Assembly: GCA_027946355.1 (NCBI GenBank)
Contig: JAPEUS010000023.1
Location: 186,001-250,000 of the forward strand
Direction: 5' to 3'
From: Collariella sp. IMI 366227
Lineage: Eukaryota > Ascomycota > Sordariomycetes > Sordariales > Chaetomiaceae
Length of the DNA: 64,000 nucleotides
A program made the position numbers and the translations under genes. How positions within the stretch are numbered: the stretch's first letter is position 1; every line of letters starts with the position of its first letter. Positions 1-10,162 of this stretch are shown here, piece by piece. The notes beneath the pieces were generated by a model that saw only the letters and a list, made by a program, of their open reading frames with translations, did not search any database and was not told the origin of the DNA.

Positions 1-225
1 ACTGGGAGCAGCTCGGCACAGGCGAGGAAGACGATGACAAGGAGGACGTCAACTTCTTTTTCAAGCAGCTGTACAAGGGCGCGACGCCCGAACAGCAGCG
101 CGCCATGATGAAGAGCTTTATCGAGAGCAACGGGACGGCGCTGAGCACCGACTGGGAGGATGTTAAGGGTAGGAAGGTTGAGACGGTCCCGCCTGAGGGG
201 TGGAGGCTAAGAAGTGGAGAACTGA
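1..225 (+). CDS. SGT1: SGT1 co-chaperone, 3' end only, with terminal frame break
   Basis: This is the C-terminal SGS domain of SGT1, the adaptor linking HSP90 with SKP1/SCF and kinetochore assembly. From base 3 the frame reads an acidic stretch, then FFFKQLYKGATPEQQRAMMK and STDWEDV, all family hallmarks. The start lies outside the window. After PPEG the frame runs on into unrelated sequence instead of ending. One extra G near 198-200 and another near 216-217 would give a tail VEAKKW closing at the TGA 223-225, as in fungal homologues. I infer two undercalled G runs; the alternative is a real mutation that lengthens the tail to about base 494. Confidence 0.85.
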
Positions 226-522
226 GGGAGGGGATCGAGGTTATGGGGAGCTGGGGGTTGGAAGTGCGGAGAAAAATGATTTCGTGCGTTGGACATTTTG
301 GCGTGGCTTTTAATGGCGTCACTGGGAAAGGTTGCAAGGTGATGATCCGTTTTTGCGTTTACGCTGTTGCATGCCGCATAAGCGGCAAAGTGCCCATGAT
401 TTCGTGCCATTTTTCTGGCGTATCACCCCCATCTGCCATGAGGAATCCAAAGGAGAAAGAATGCAGGTTGAGAAAACTAGATGGCTACGTCTAACGGTAT
501 AATGCTGGCTTAACAGATCCCG
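226..522. other. Intergenic, SGT1 to ceramide glucosyltransferase 3' ends
   Basis: About 300 bases lie between two convergent genes. Short open frames occur on both strands but none resembles a protein. It should hold both 3' UTRs; no repeat or RNA gene is visible. Confidence 0.6.
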
Positions 523-2151
523 CTATTCCACCCGATCTTTACTCCGTGAGCTGGGCCGGCTGCTTTCCTTCGCGGGCGCCGGATGAACCCCCTTCATGCC
601 ATCTTCAACCTCCACAACGCTCATATCCATCCTCACCCTGAACCTCTTCCCCCGCCACGTCACCGTCGTCCCCAGAAGCACCGCCCACGTCCAAATCGGC
701 AACGCCAACAACTCCCTTCCCAACCAAGCAGCAACCCATTCCCAAACGGTCGCAGCTCAATCCCCCTTCCGTCCCGCCCCACGCGCAAAAAAAAGGCGTA
801 TCCTCATCCACCTCCACGCTCTGCAACCTCCTCAACTTGCTGCTCACCCACCGATCCACCATCATCCACACCACCACCGCCCCAAGCCAAATTATCCCCT
901 CGCGCACCACGTCCCAGGCACCCCTAACCAGCTCCTCACCGGCTCCAGCGTCGTCGCCGCAAACGCCGCGTGCGCACAACACACCAGCGACTCAACCCGG
1001 GCTCAACCAACGTCGCCACCAACACAGTCCACTTCCGCACCCTCAACCACCGCACCCTCCGCCCGATATACCCACCCACCGACATCCCCGACATGGGCTG
1101 TATCGCCACCTCGCCCCCACCAAACCATGATTCTTGAAGCGTTCCCCTGCCGGGAACGCGGCTGCGCCAGATTAAATCTCCGATGAGATGGTCCTCGCAG
1201 ATGTACGAAGAAAAGAAATCGAGGAGCGGGTTGGTGGTGGGGAGGTGAAAAGCGCGAGGTGGGAGCGCCGGAACATGTTGCTCTTGCCGACGATGCAAGG
1301 GGCAGGGAGACGGTGTTGATGGCGGAGTAGAACTTGGCGTGGGTCGTGGACATGAAGGTTTCTTCGAGGCGGCCGCCGTGGGAGAGGAGGGGTTTTGGGG
1401 TTGGGGTGGGAGGTGTGATTGGGGAGGAGGATTGGTGTTCGGGGTACTGGAGGTTGTGGTGGGTGGTTCGATGTCGACGACGAGGGGGAGCTGGTGCACG
1501 AATTTAAAGGGCGTGGTGCGGGAGCCGTCCGGAAGGTAGCCGCATAGCTTGTCGACCATGCGGCCGGCGGAGTTGCGGCCGACCCAGATGTTGCAGTCGA
1601 CGATCCAAATTATGTCGCCCTTTGCCTCGCGGTAGGCGCGGCTGATGTTGCGGATCTTGGGGTTGGGGCCGAGGTTGTTGACGTGGCCATGGCTGCCGTG
1701 GAGGAGCGGATCTTCTTCCTCGACCAGCACCTTCGCGTCGAAACCGGGGAAATCGGCGACTACTTGCTGGAGTATCGGGTACGCCGGATCGTCGGTGGAG
1801 GAGACGCAAAGGTAGATGGTCAGCTTCGACTTGGGGTAGGCGAGGCGGAAGGACGAGGCGAGGCAGTCGTAGAGACCGGCCTCGACGCCCTTGACGGGGC
1901 GGATTATCGTGATGTGAAGAACCTCATCCTCCTTCAAATTTGGCGACACGGGTTTAGGGTGCGGAGCGGAGTGGTTGCGGAAACTGGAGCAGACGCGGTC
2001 AGCAACAAGCTCAACACGGCGCAGAGACACAAACACCATACAGCTGAAGGATCCCGATGGTCTGGACAGAGAAGACGATGCAGCTCCAGATGAAACTTAC
2101 CAAGGCGGCGCCTTGGACTACTGCCGACATTGGACCATCACCAGCCGTCAT
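523..2151 (-). CDS. Ceramide glucosyltransferase (GT21), broken by several one-base frame shifts
   Basis: Transfers glucose from UDP-glucose to ceramide at the ER/Golgi membrane to make glucosylceramide. Exon 1 starts at ATG 2151 (alternative 2130) and encodes one N-terminal membrane anchor ending GILQL. An intron, 2041 down to 1984 (GTATGG..CTCCAG), joins this to FRNHSAPHP. Exon 2 shows the GT21 core: HITIIRPVKG, NLGPNPKIRN, IIWIVDCNIWV (the D1 site), FKFVHQLPLVVD, then further on HAKFYSAINTVS, ICEDHLIGDLIW and the RRVRWLRVRK block (the QxxRW-like region). The tail RELLALPIWTWAVLLGTTVT ends in TAG at 523. These blocks lie in different frames. Breaks fall near 1380-1480, 1300, 1250, 1115, 1005 and 940, and at the A8 run 787-794, where T7 on the coding strand restores frame. 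Either assembly errors or a pseudogene. Confidence 0.85.
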
Positions 2152-3255
2152 CGCGGTGCGAAAGAGAGAGAGGCGCGAGGAAGAGGAGGGTCGTGGGGAA
2201 GAAGGATCCAGGGCGACGGAAAGTTCGGCGACACGACACAAGAGTGGCTCGTGATTGACTGATCAACCACAAGCCCATGTGGGGCAGCCACCAAGTCTCC
2301 AACCCTGACGGGCGGCGTCGGGAAGGAGCGAAATGGCGCGAAGGACGAGGTCTGACTCAGGCGTGTTGAGAGCAGAACTCTGCCAAAACCCAATTTCTGA
2401 TCAAGGGACTTGACCCCAATCTGGGTTGTTTCCAATTTCAGAAACCATGACAGGCTGTTCCTGAGAACCTGGGATCTGGAGACATTGCTGTTCGCGTGTC
2501 TTAGAATTATGAAGCTTGGACCTGCAGCCGAAGCTTGAAGCTCGGGACCTGCCGCCTCTGCCCCACTTTCCCGCAGCCCTGGGAGGAGTCTTTTGCCTTG
2601 TTCTTCAGGCCATGCTTGTTATCGGCCTTATCAAATGCTTCAAAAATCTGCAGCTTGAGCCAATTCTGATTCATCCGTTTTCAAGCTTCTGGCAAGCTCT
2701 GCACCATGCCAAAGCCACAACACCAACGCCTCCCAAATGTGAGCAGCGCCTCAGGATTTCATCTCAATTTTGTTTCACACCCCTAGCGACCTTTTTCGGT
2801 ACGCTGGTCGGTCACATTCTTCCTGCTCCCGATAATTGGGTGGAATATCCCGTCGCAGAGTAAGTCGCGTCTTGATTGAAGCTCTTTGGAGCTTCTCAGT
2901 CCCGTCCCTCCACCACCCGCGTCTGCCCAGCACAGATGCCGCTCAAGCGAGGGATCTTGCTGCAAGCCACAGTTGTAACGCGAACCTCGCGAAGCCGTTG
3001 CCCCCCACCTCCCAGGTCCTCGATCATGGAGGGGTTGCGAGGGGCAGCAGGCACACAGCCTTGCCTCTCAATTGCGATGATGACACCATACCATTGTGCT
3101 TAGAGCAATGTGATTCAGTTCACGCTCGATGATAGCCTCTATTTATAGACTACAACGGTATCTGAGCAACGACTTTTGTCCATTTGACTTGTTTCCTGCC
3201 GGCATGCTCGTGGGACTAACGATGTCAACCTAGGCCGATATGAAGCACACTTGAC
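2152..3255. other. Divergent promoter region, ceramide glucosyltransferase / SEN2
   Basis: About 1.1 kb separates two divergently transcribed genes. An open frame at 2516-2863 (+) has no recognisable family and biased composition; I do not call it. No repeat or RNA gene is visible. Probably holds both promoters and 5' UTRs. Confidence 0.6.
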
Positions 3256-5208
3256 ATGGCTGAAACCGCACCAATCACCACATCCTCGCCTGGCAGAGAT
3301 GCCACCAAGGCCGGACCTGTCCCGCCGGCCAATGGTCTGAGTGTTGAGGCCCAGACGGCCCCTACGGTGCGGGCACCGTCACGGCCGCAAATGAACCAGA
3401 TCTATGCGCTGCCCGCTCCGATCCGGACATTTCCCCTCCCCACCTTCTACCCAAACAATCCCATCTCCCTCCTCCACCTGGCCTACGCCTGGCTGCGCCA
3501 GGTCTTCCGACCCCCACCGCGCGAGCCGTCGGTCGTCCACACTGGAGTATGGGATCCCGAGACTCGTTCGGTGCACGTGAAGGACGAGGCGTCGATACGC
3601 GCCCTGTGGGAGCAGGGCTTTTATGGAAAAGGAAGCCTTAGTAGAAGCGAGCCGAACTGGCTGAAGAGAGAGCTGGCGCGGCGGGGCTCGCCGGAAGGCA
3701 AGACCGTCAGTGAAGCACGGACTGAGCTCCGCCGAGAGGAGCGCCGCCTCGCCAAGTGGGAACGAGCGAAGGCCGAACTCGAGGCCATCGAGAAGCAGAG
3801 GCTGGCGGAAGCTGCTGCCCACGCGGCCGCGGATGCAATCAAGACCAATGGTGACCTTTCGGCGGCGGTTGATGGGCTCGCTACCCTCGCTCTTTCTGAA
3901 GGTGTCAAAGATTCAGCTCCCGAGGACAGTCTGGAAGATGTCGTTTCCGAGCCCACGCCCGCGGTCGAGGTCGCACGTGCTCCCAAGCTCAACGGCACGC
4001 TCAAGGCACCCGTGAAGGAATTCAACGCTCCCGTTGGGCCTGCGGAGTTGCTGGCACTCCCCAACTCTATATCTTCTCTGCCTCCGGCAAAGCCCAATGG
4101 CGTGTTCAAGTTCACTTCGAACCGAAAGCCGCCGGTTGGGCCCGCAGAACTTCTCTTGTTACCTAACTCCCTCGCCGACCTGGTCTCGGAGGACGTCACT
4201 CGCGCCATTCTCCCCGAGTTCGGTGCGCTCGCTCTGAGCCATCCGACACTGCAGGCCATGGCCGCGACCGGCGCCAACATCAGCGGGCATGCCGCCGAGG
4301 CGAGTGCCTCTGCTGGTGACAACCAAGTGGGTGAGACAACCGGCAACGATGTCGAGCCGAACGGCATCAACAACAAAAGGTCGCCACCACTGGCCGAGGA
4401 AGGCCATGGGCCCCCGCCCATGAAGCGCCGGAAGAGCGTCCGCTTCTCGCCCACTGTTGAGTCGACCACCTTTCTGGATTCCGACCCTCCGAGCCCCAGC
4501 CGCTCCACCCTTGGTTCCAAGGAGGCGCCTGCGCTGACAAACGGCAAGGCTGTTGAGCTCTCACCTCCGGCTGTCCCAGCGATTACCCCAACTGTGTCTG
4601 GTCAGAGTCTCGAGACTCCGGTTGACGCCGCCGAGATTGAGAATAAGGAGCGCTTCCAGCTTGCTCCCGAAGAAGCCTTCTTCCTCACCTTCTCCCTCGG
4701 CGCCCTCAAGGTCGTCGACCTTGTCACCTCGTCTCCTATCTCGACAGAGCAGCTTTTGTCTCTGTTCAGGTCTCACTCTTACTTCCCTCCTCGGGCCGAT
4801 CTCAGGCCTGACGACTCGTTTCTGGTCAACTATGTTGTCTACCACCACTTCCGCTCCCTTGGCTGGGTGCCCCGCCACGGCATCAAATTCGGCGTTGACT
4901 GGATCCTTTACCAGCGCGGGCCTGTGTTTGACCACAGCGAGTTTGGCATCATGGTCATGCCCTCCTACTCGGACCCTGCCTGGGAGGGAGAGGAGCATAG
5001 TGAGCCCAAGAGGACGTGGTCCTGGCTGATGGGCGTTAACCGGGTGCTCTCGCACGTCCTCAAGAGTTTAGTGCTCGTCTATGTGGACATCCCGACGCCA
5101 GAGGTGTTTGATAAGGAGATGCGGCGGGGTGGTATTGCCGCCGCGCTGAAGAAATACACTATCCGTGAGGTTATGGTTCGGCGGTTCTCGGTCAATCGGA
5201 ATAGGTAA
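3256..5208 (+). CDS. SEN2: tRNA-splicing endonuclease subunit SEN2
   Basis: Catalytic subunit of the SEN complex that cuts the 5' splice site of intron-containing pre-tRNAs. A single 650-aa open frame starts at ATG 3256. The N-terminal third has the SEN2 family block (YPNNPISLLHLAYAWLRQVF; GVWDPETRSVHV; LWEQGFYGKGSLSRSEPNWL) followed by a charged helix. The C-terminal nuclease domain (about 525-645) carries the triad as Y552 in LYQRG, H560 in FDHSEFG and K603 in LKSLVLVYVD, with normal spacing. Residues about 200-470 are a low-complexity insert with a duplicated motif, VGPAELL-LPNS, near 260 and 295, making it much longer than yeast Sen2 (377 aa). A natural substrate type, an intron-bearing tRNA-Ile, lies at 20.8 kb. 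Confidence 0.95.
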   Translation: MAETAPITTSSPGRDATKAGPVPPANGLSVEAQTAPTVRAPSRPQMNQIYALPAPIRTFPLPTFYPNNPISLLHLAYAWLRQVFRPPPREPSVVHTGVWDPETRSVHVKDEASIRALWEQGFYGKGSLSRSEPNWLKRELARRGSPEGKTVSEARTELRREERRLAKWERAKAELEAIEKQRLAEAAAHAAADAIKTNGDLSAAVDGLATLALSEGVKDSAPEDSLEDVVSEPTPAVEVARAPKLNGTLKAPVKEFNAPVGPAELLALPNSISSLPPAKPNGVFKFTSNRKPPVGPAELLLLPNSLADLVSEDVTRAILPEFGALALSHPTLQAMAATGANISGHAAEASASAGDNQVGETTGNDVEPNGINNKRSPPLAEEGHGPPPMKRRKSVRFSPTVESTTFLDSDPPSPSRSTLGSKEAPALTNGKAVELSPPAVPAITPTVSGQSLETPVDAAEIENKERFQLAPEEAFFLTFSLGALKVVDLVTSSPISTEQLLSLFRSHSYFPPRADLRPDDSFLVNYVVYHHFRSLGWVPRHGIKFGVDWILYQRGPVFDHSEFGIMVMPSYSDPAWEGEEHSEPKRTWSWLMGVNRVLSHVLKSLVLVYVDIPTPEVFDKEMRRGGIAAALKKYTIREVMVRRFSVNRNR

Positions 5209-5457
5209 ATATACCATGGGTCAGGAAAGGGTTGGTGCATGGACAGGGCGTCGGCGTTGCAGGACGGACATTGCATTTGGGCAGGGCCGTTTGTTGGACC
5301 AAGTCCTATTCATCAATGAAGATTTTTTTGACAGCACATAAGCTGCTCTAACACATCGATGTCCATCTATTTGCCGGTTGTCTATCCAATGCCCGGTGCA
5401 TGAATCTTACCTCAACAGTAACCATTCTTATCAGGTTCCACCCCCCTCACTCAAATG
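5209..5457. other. Short convergent intergenic region
   Basis: About 250 bases between the 3' ends of SEN2 and the ABC transporter. No feature seen. Confidence 0.5.
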
Positions 5458-8400
5458 TGCTCACCCCTCCCCTCCGCCTCCCGTCATCATCCACAACTCC
5501 TAAACCTCCCCTCCCTCTCAACCAACTCCCCGGTGCTCCGTCTCCACGATCCTCCCCGCCTCCATCACAACCACCCGATCAAACCCCATCACCATCCCCA
5601 ACCGATGACTCACCATCACAATCGTATACCCCTCAAACTCCCTCCTTATCACCCCTGCATCTGCTCGTCCGTCTCCTGATCCACGCTCGAGCTAACCTCA
5701 TCCAACAATAACACCCCCGTCCCTCCCAGCTACATACCCTCCCCTACTGTATCCTTCCGCTCCTGCGCGCGCACCCGCCGCCTCAAAATCGCACGTGCGA
5801 GTGAGAAAAGCTGTTTCTGCCCCTGCGAAAGCGAGTCGGCGCTCATGGGCGCGTCGAGCCCGCCCCGGGATGTGATGAAGGGCCACAACGAGACGGCTTC
5901 GAGCGCGGATTGGAGGGCGGATGGGGAGGTCGAGTGGGGTCGAGGTTGAGGTGGGTGGGTGTGCCGGGGGCAGAAGACGGGTCTTGAGGGAGGGCGATGA
6001 GGCGGTTGCGGAGGTGGGCGGAGAGGAATTCAGGGGAGGTTGTCGATTGTGAATATTGGTTTTTTGAATTTGAAGAGGCGGGGGTGCTTGGGGGTGGAGG
6101 GGGTCGAGGAGGCGGAGTAGAAGGAGGAGGAGGGAGGATTTGCCGCTGGTAGGGGAGGGTGGGTTAGTGTTTGTTTGGGAGGGTGGGAAGGGGAGAGGGG
6201 CACGCACCTGCCGCTGCGGCCGCAGATGGCGACCTTCTCGCCTGGGGCGATGGTGAGGTCGAGGTTGTCGAGGGCGAGACGGTCTGGCATGGACGTGCCG
6301 TCTTCGTTGAGGTCGCTGCGAGCCGTTAGCGGTTGTCGACAACAGGACGGCCGGTTTAACTCACCCATACGTCGCCGACACCTCCTTCAACACAATCTCT
6401 CCCCTTAACGGCCACTTCTTCGGCGGCACCACATCCTCGCCCTCTTTACTCTCGGGCTTCACATTCTCACTAAACGCTTTCAACCTACTAATCGCCCCGA
6501 TGGACGTCTCGAGCAGGGTGTAGCACCGGATGATCCAGGCCAGGTTCTCGCCGAACGACATGAGGGCGATCAAGCTGGCGCCGGTAAAGGCCATGTTGGA
6601 GCGCATCTGGGTCGCCATCGTGACGACGCCGAGCGCGATCACCGCCACGATGAGCTGCAGCGTCAGCGCCAGCCAGCGCTGGATCATGGCCAGCAGGTAG
6701 GCGGGCCGCTGCGACGTGTTGAGCAGCCGGTAGTTCTGTTCGATGCCCTCCTGCACCCAGCCGAAGGCGCGGAAGGTGGCGATGCCGTTGATGGTGTCGA
6801 TGAAATGGGAGCTGGGGGAGGGGGTCAATGGCTGAGGGGGATGGGATAGTGAGAAGAGCTGTCTTACTAGAGGGGACTTTTCGCCTCGAGATCCAGCAAC
6901 CGGATCTGGCGTGATGTGCGCAGATAGAAGTTCTGGATCACATACATGATGGCGACGAGAAATGGGTAGGCGATGGCAATGTACGGCGACGATGTGGCGA
7001 TTACGCCTGCGAGGCCGACGGCCTCAAAGGTGGTCAGCACAAAGTTGATGATCGCCTGGGGAAGTTGGTTGTCGACTAGAGCCATGTCCTGTGAGAAAAG
7101 ATTGACCACGATGCCGGTATCCGTGGTTGTAAAGAATTTAAGTGGCGCGTTGATGACGGTGCTGAGGGCCTCTTTGTGAAGCCTGGCGCCAGACACAGTG
7201 ATCATGATGGTGAAGCATATGTAGGCGATGAAGAAGACAGAGATGAGAGGGACGATCTGGAAGATGGCATAAATGCCATTGTAAAAAGCATCGGAGTGAG
7301 TGCGGTGGGGGGAAGCCACATCCTCGGACCAGAACTTGAGCCAGATGGTCCCCGTGTTGCTGAGACCACCCCAGATGATCCCAATCACGATAAAGCTAAC
7401 CTTGGACAAGGTGTCGATGCGCGTGAAGTAGTGTCGATACACCGCCCAATCGCCCATCCTCCTTGCTAGCTCTTCCTCCTTGGAGCTTGTGGGAGGGTGC
7501 ACAGGGGCCCTGGCAGATTCCTTCTCGGGAATCGAGGTCTCTGCAGGCGTAGAACTACCCCCCGAGTGCGAGTCGCTCATCTCTACTCCAAGGCTGTGGA
7601 CATACTGCTCGTTGGCCATCAGCTCCTGGAAGGTGCCTTGCTCGACAATGGTGCCGTCAGGACCGAGGGCAACGACATGGTCCGCCGACGGGAGGTGGCG
7701 GACCGAATGGGTGCAGAGGACAGCAGTGGCATTCCTCTGTGGGAGGAGGCCAGCGGGCGAGAAGACGCGAAGGAAGACGTGCTGCTCAGTGTCAGCGTCC
7801 AGGCCGCTGAGAATGTCGTCAAACACGTAAAAGTCGGTGTCAAGGTACAAAGCCCTCGCCATGGACACGCGCTGTTTCTGCCCGCCGCTGAGGGTGATTC
7901 CGTTGCTGCCGATGTTGGTGCTGTCGCCCTGCGGAAAGAGTGCCAAGTCTGGCCGCAGCATGGTGGCTTCGATGACTTCGTCGTATCGTTCTTGCAGAAA
8001 CGGTGCGAAGCCGACAATGTTGTCCCTGATGGTCCCGTTGGATAAATAGGGGGTCTGGTCACAATAACCAATCTTCCGAGAGGCAATGGGTCCCATACAA
8101 ACCTGCCCTTTAGAGACCGGGACTTCTCCGAGCAGCGCTCTGCAAAGGGTCGACTTGCCGGAGGCGATGGGACCGACGACGATGGTCAGTTGTGAGGCGG
8201 GGATATCAAGGTTGATGTCCTCGAGCGTCATCCTCTCAGTATCCCAACCGAAGCTACCTCCGGTGATCCTGACTTTGGGTGCCCTCGCATCGACGGGCGA
8301 GTCCGAAAACTCCTGAACGGACTTTTCTCCCTTCGAGTCAGCTCGCGGATTATGTGGCGAGGGCCGGTGGCGGAAATCGGCGCGAGAGTCTTGTTCAAGG

Positions 8401-10162
8401 AATTGCTGGATGCGGTTGAAGCAAGTGAAGGATGCAAGCAAATTCGGGATTGATTGGAAGAGGTTGGTTAGGGGTGATGCCAGCAGCATGATGTAGGACA
8501 CGGAGGTGAAGACTGTTGTCACGTCGAGAGTCCGTGACGCAAAGGCAAAGGTGATGAGGGGCGACAGAAACACGGGAGTGAAGCCGACGACAACAGCGTA
8601 GACAATGACTGTTCGGAAACGAGCGCCGGCCTTGAGCTCGTCCATCCGCATGGACTGAATAGCCCCCTCAACGGCTTCGGCAAGGCCGGAGATCTTGAGG
8701 TACTTCATCTGGCCAATAACGGTGGATGTTAGGCCGACTCGCTTCTGTATTTTTCTCCATCCAGAGTTTCTGCCTCGGCCCCGTGTACCTCGCAATGACA
8801 GCGGAACAGACGACACAGCATGCGACGACTGCCATGGGAGCAACGAAAGCGGCGCCGAGCTGGCGCGAGAGCAGCCAACTGGCCAGGGCAACTTCGACGG
8901 TGTTGGCCCAGAACTCGTGGATGGTGAGGCAGCCCTGGATGATGCGTTCAATGTCGGCACTCATGAGGGTGAGGGCGGCAGACTCGCCAGATGCGCCAAG
9001 TTTCGACTCGGTGGTCTTCCGGTAGATGGCACTGGCGAGAAGGCCGCGGGCCATGTACACGGCGCGTTCCTGGAAGTACCAGTAGAAGGCGGTCGCGATG
9101 GCAATCCCGACATAGATGAGAATGGTGGCGCCAATCAGCCCGTATCCAACGTTCTTGGGCGACGTCTCGGCGGGCTGCTGCAAATACTCCAAGAGGGTTT
9201 GGATGAGAAACGGCTGGCAGAACTGAAACGCGGTGAGAGCAATGCGCGGTCCCACTGGCAGGAGAAGTGGTACAGCCACTGGCAGGAGAAGTGGTACAGC
9301 CAATGCTTTCGTCGTAGCAAGAGTAAGCGCATGCTTTTTCCCTCGGAGGCGAACAGGGTCGATGTAATGGGCCATCTTGGAGTAGAGCTTCTCAGAAGCC
9401 ATGTTATGGTCCAAGGGATAAAGGTCGCTGATTTCGAGGACCTTGCCGTAGCCCTTGAGAAACAGCTGATTGAGCCAAAAGTAGGCGCCGAGGCCGTACA
9501 AACCAGTGGTCTCCTCGGGGCTATGCTCCTTAACATCCCAGCTGGCAATCCATCTCGACTTGGACTGTGACTCGAGGATGATGATGAGGGCCTTGAAGGC
9601 AACCCCAGATGTGAAGAGGCGGGTGTAGGTAACCTCATCGGAATGCGTTGATGCCAGGAATAGGGTTCGGACTTGGGCAATGTCCAGCAGGATGGTGACG
9701 AACAGGTAGGCGTTGAACAGAACCGATGGCCGGAGGGAGCGGGAGTGTTCCAGATGGGACAGCAATAGCATGCAAGAGCCTGAGGCAAAAGTGACAGCGT
9801 CGGACGGGATGAAGAAGGTCCTGAATTTGTGGGACTTGGTGCCGCTAAGGACGAGAAGGGCGAGCTGCAGAACGGTAAAGATGCTGATGGTGGTCTGCGG
9901 CAGGATCAGTTGCCGGCTTGGAGAGCTTAGGGCTGAAGGACTCTTGTCTTACAAGCTTGGCAGCTCGCAAAAACGTGCCGTTGATGATGACGGGCTTCCG
10001 GGCGAGGTATACGGCACGAGACAGGGCGAGGGCGATGAAGACTGGGGCTGGGATGAGAGCGAAGAAGATCTTCTCGAACTTGATGGTGAAGTCGAAGTCA
10101 CCGCGGCAGCCCCGCACGGCCGGGCCGAACGAGAGGTCGTCGGCACAGCCTGAGAAATCCAT
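5458..10162 (-). CDS. ABC-C (MRP-like) full transporter, frame breaks at the 3' end
   Basis: Membrane ATPase of the fungal ABC-C type; substrate unknown. It starts at ATG 10162 with an N-terminal extra membrane domain. Introns are placed at 9952-9895, 6867-6812, 6364-6316 and 6207-6146. Order: TMD0, TMD1, NBD1 (Walker A GPIASGKST, signature LSGGQKQR, Walker B FYVFDDILSGLD), a linker, TMD2 ending EAKSPLYSHFIDTINGIATF, then NBD2 (Walker A GRSGSGKSS, split by the last intron; signature LSQGQ; Walker B GVLLLDEVSSS; HRLG switch). One extra T at 8750-8754 shifts TMD1, where MEK meets IQKRVGL. NBD2 after FTIDNLP is broken many times, mostly by missing single Gs (e.g. before VIRREFEG), and has an in-frame TAG between the signature and Walker B. 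A 24-bp tandem duplication sits in TMD1. The stop near 5458 is inferred. Confidence 0.85.
9252..9299. repeat. 24-bp exact tandem duplication in the ABC-C gene
   Basis: Two adjacent identical 24-base units (9252-9275, 9276-9299). On the minus strand they encode AVPLLLPV twice in frame, before GPRIALTAF. Relatives as I recall them have one copy, so this is probably a recent slippage event lengthening a TMD1 segment by eight residues. Confidence 0.9.

Noticed and set aside
583..1186. Long plus-strand open frames rich in proline/serine
   Set aside because: They are the complement of the ceramide glucosyltransferase coding region, an effect of its base composition.
2516..2863. 115-codon open frame upstream of SEN2
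   Set aside because: Biased composition, no family resemblance and lies in a promoter gap.
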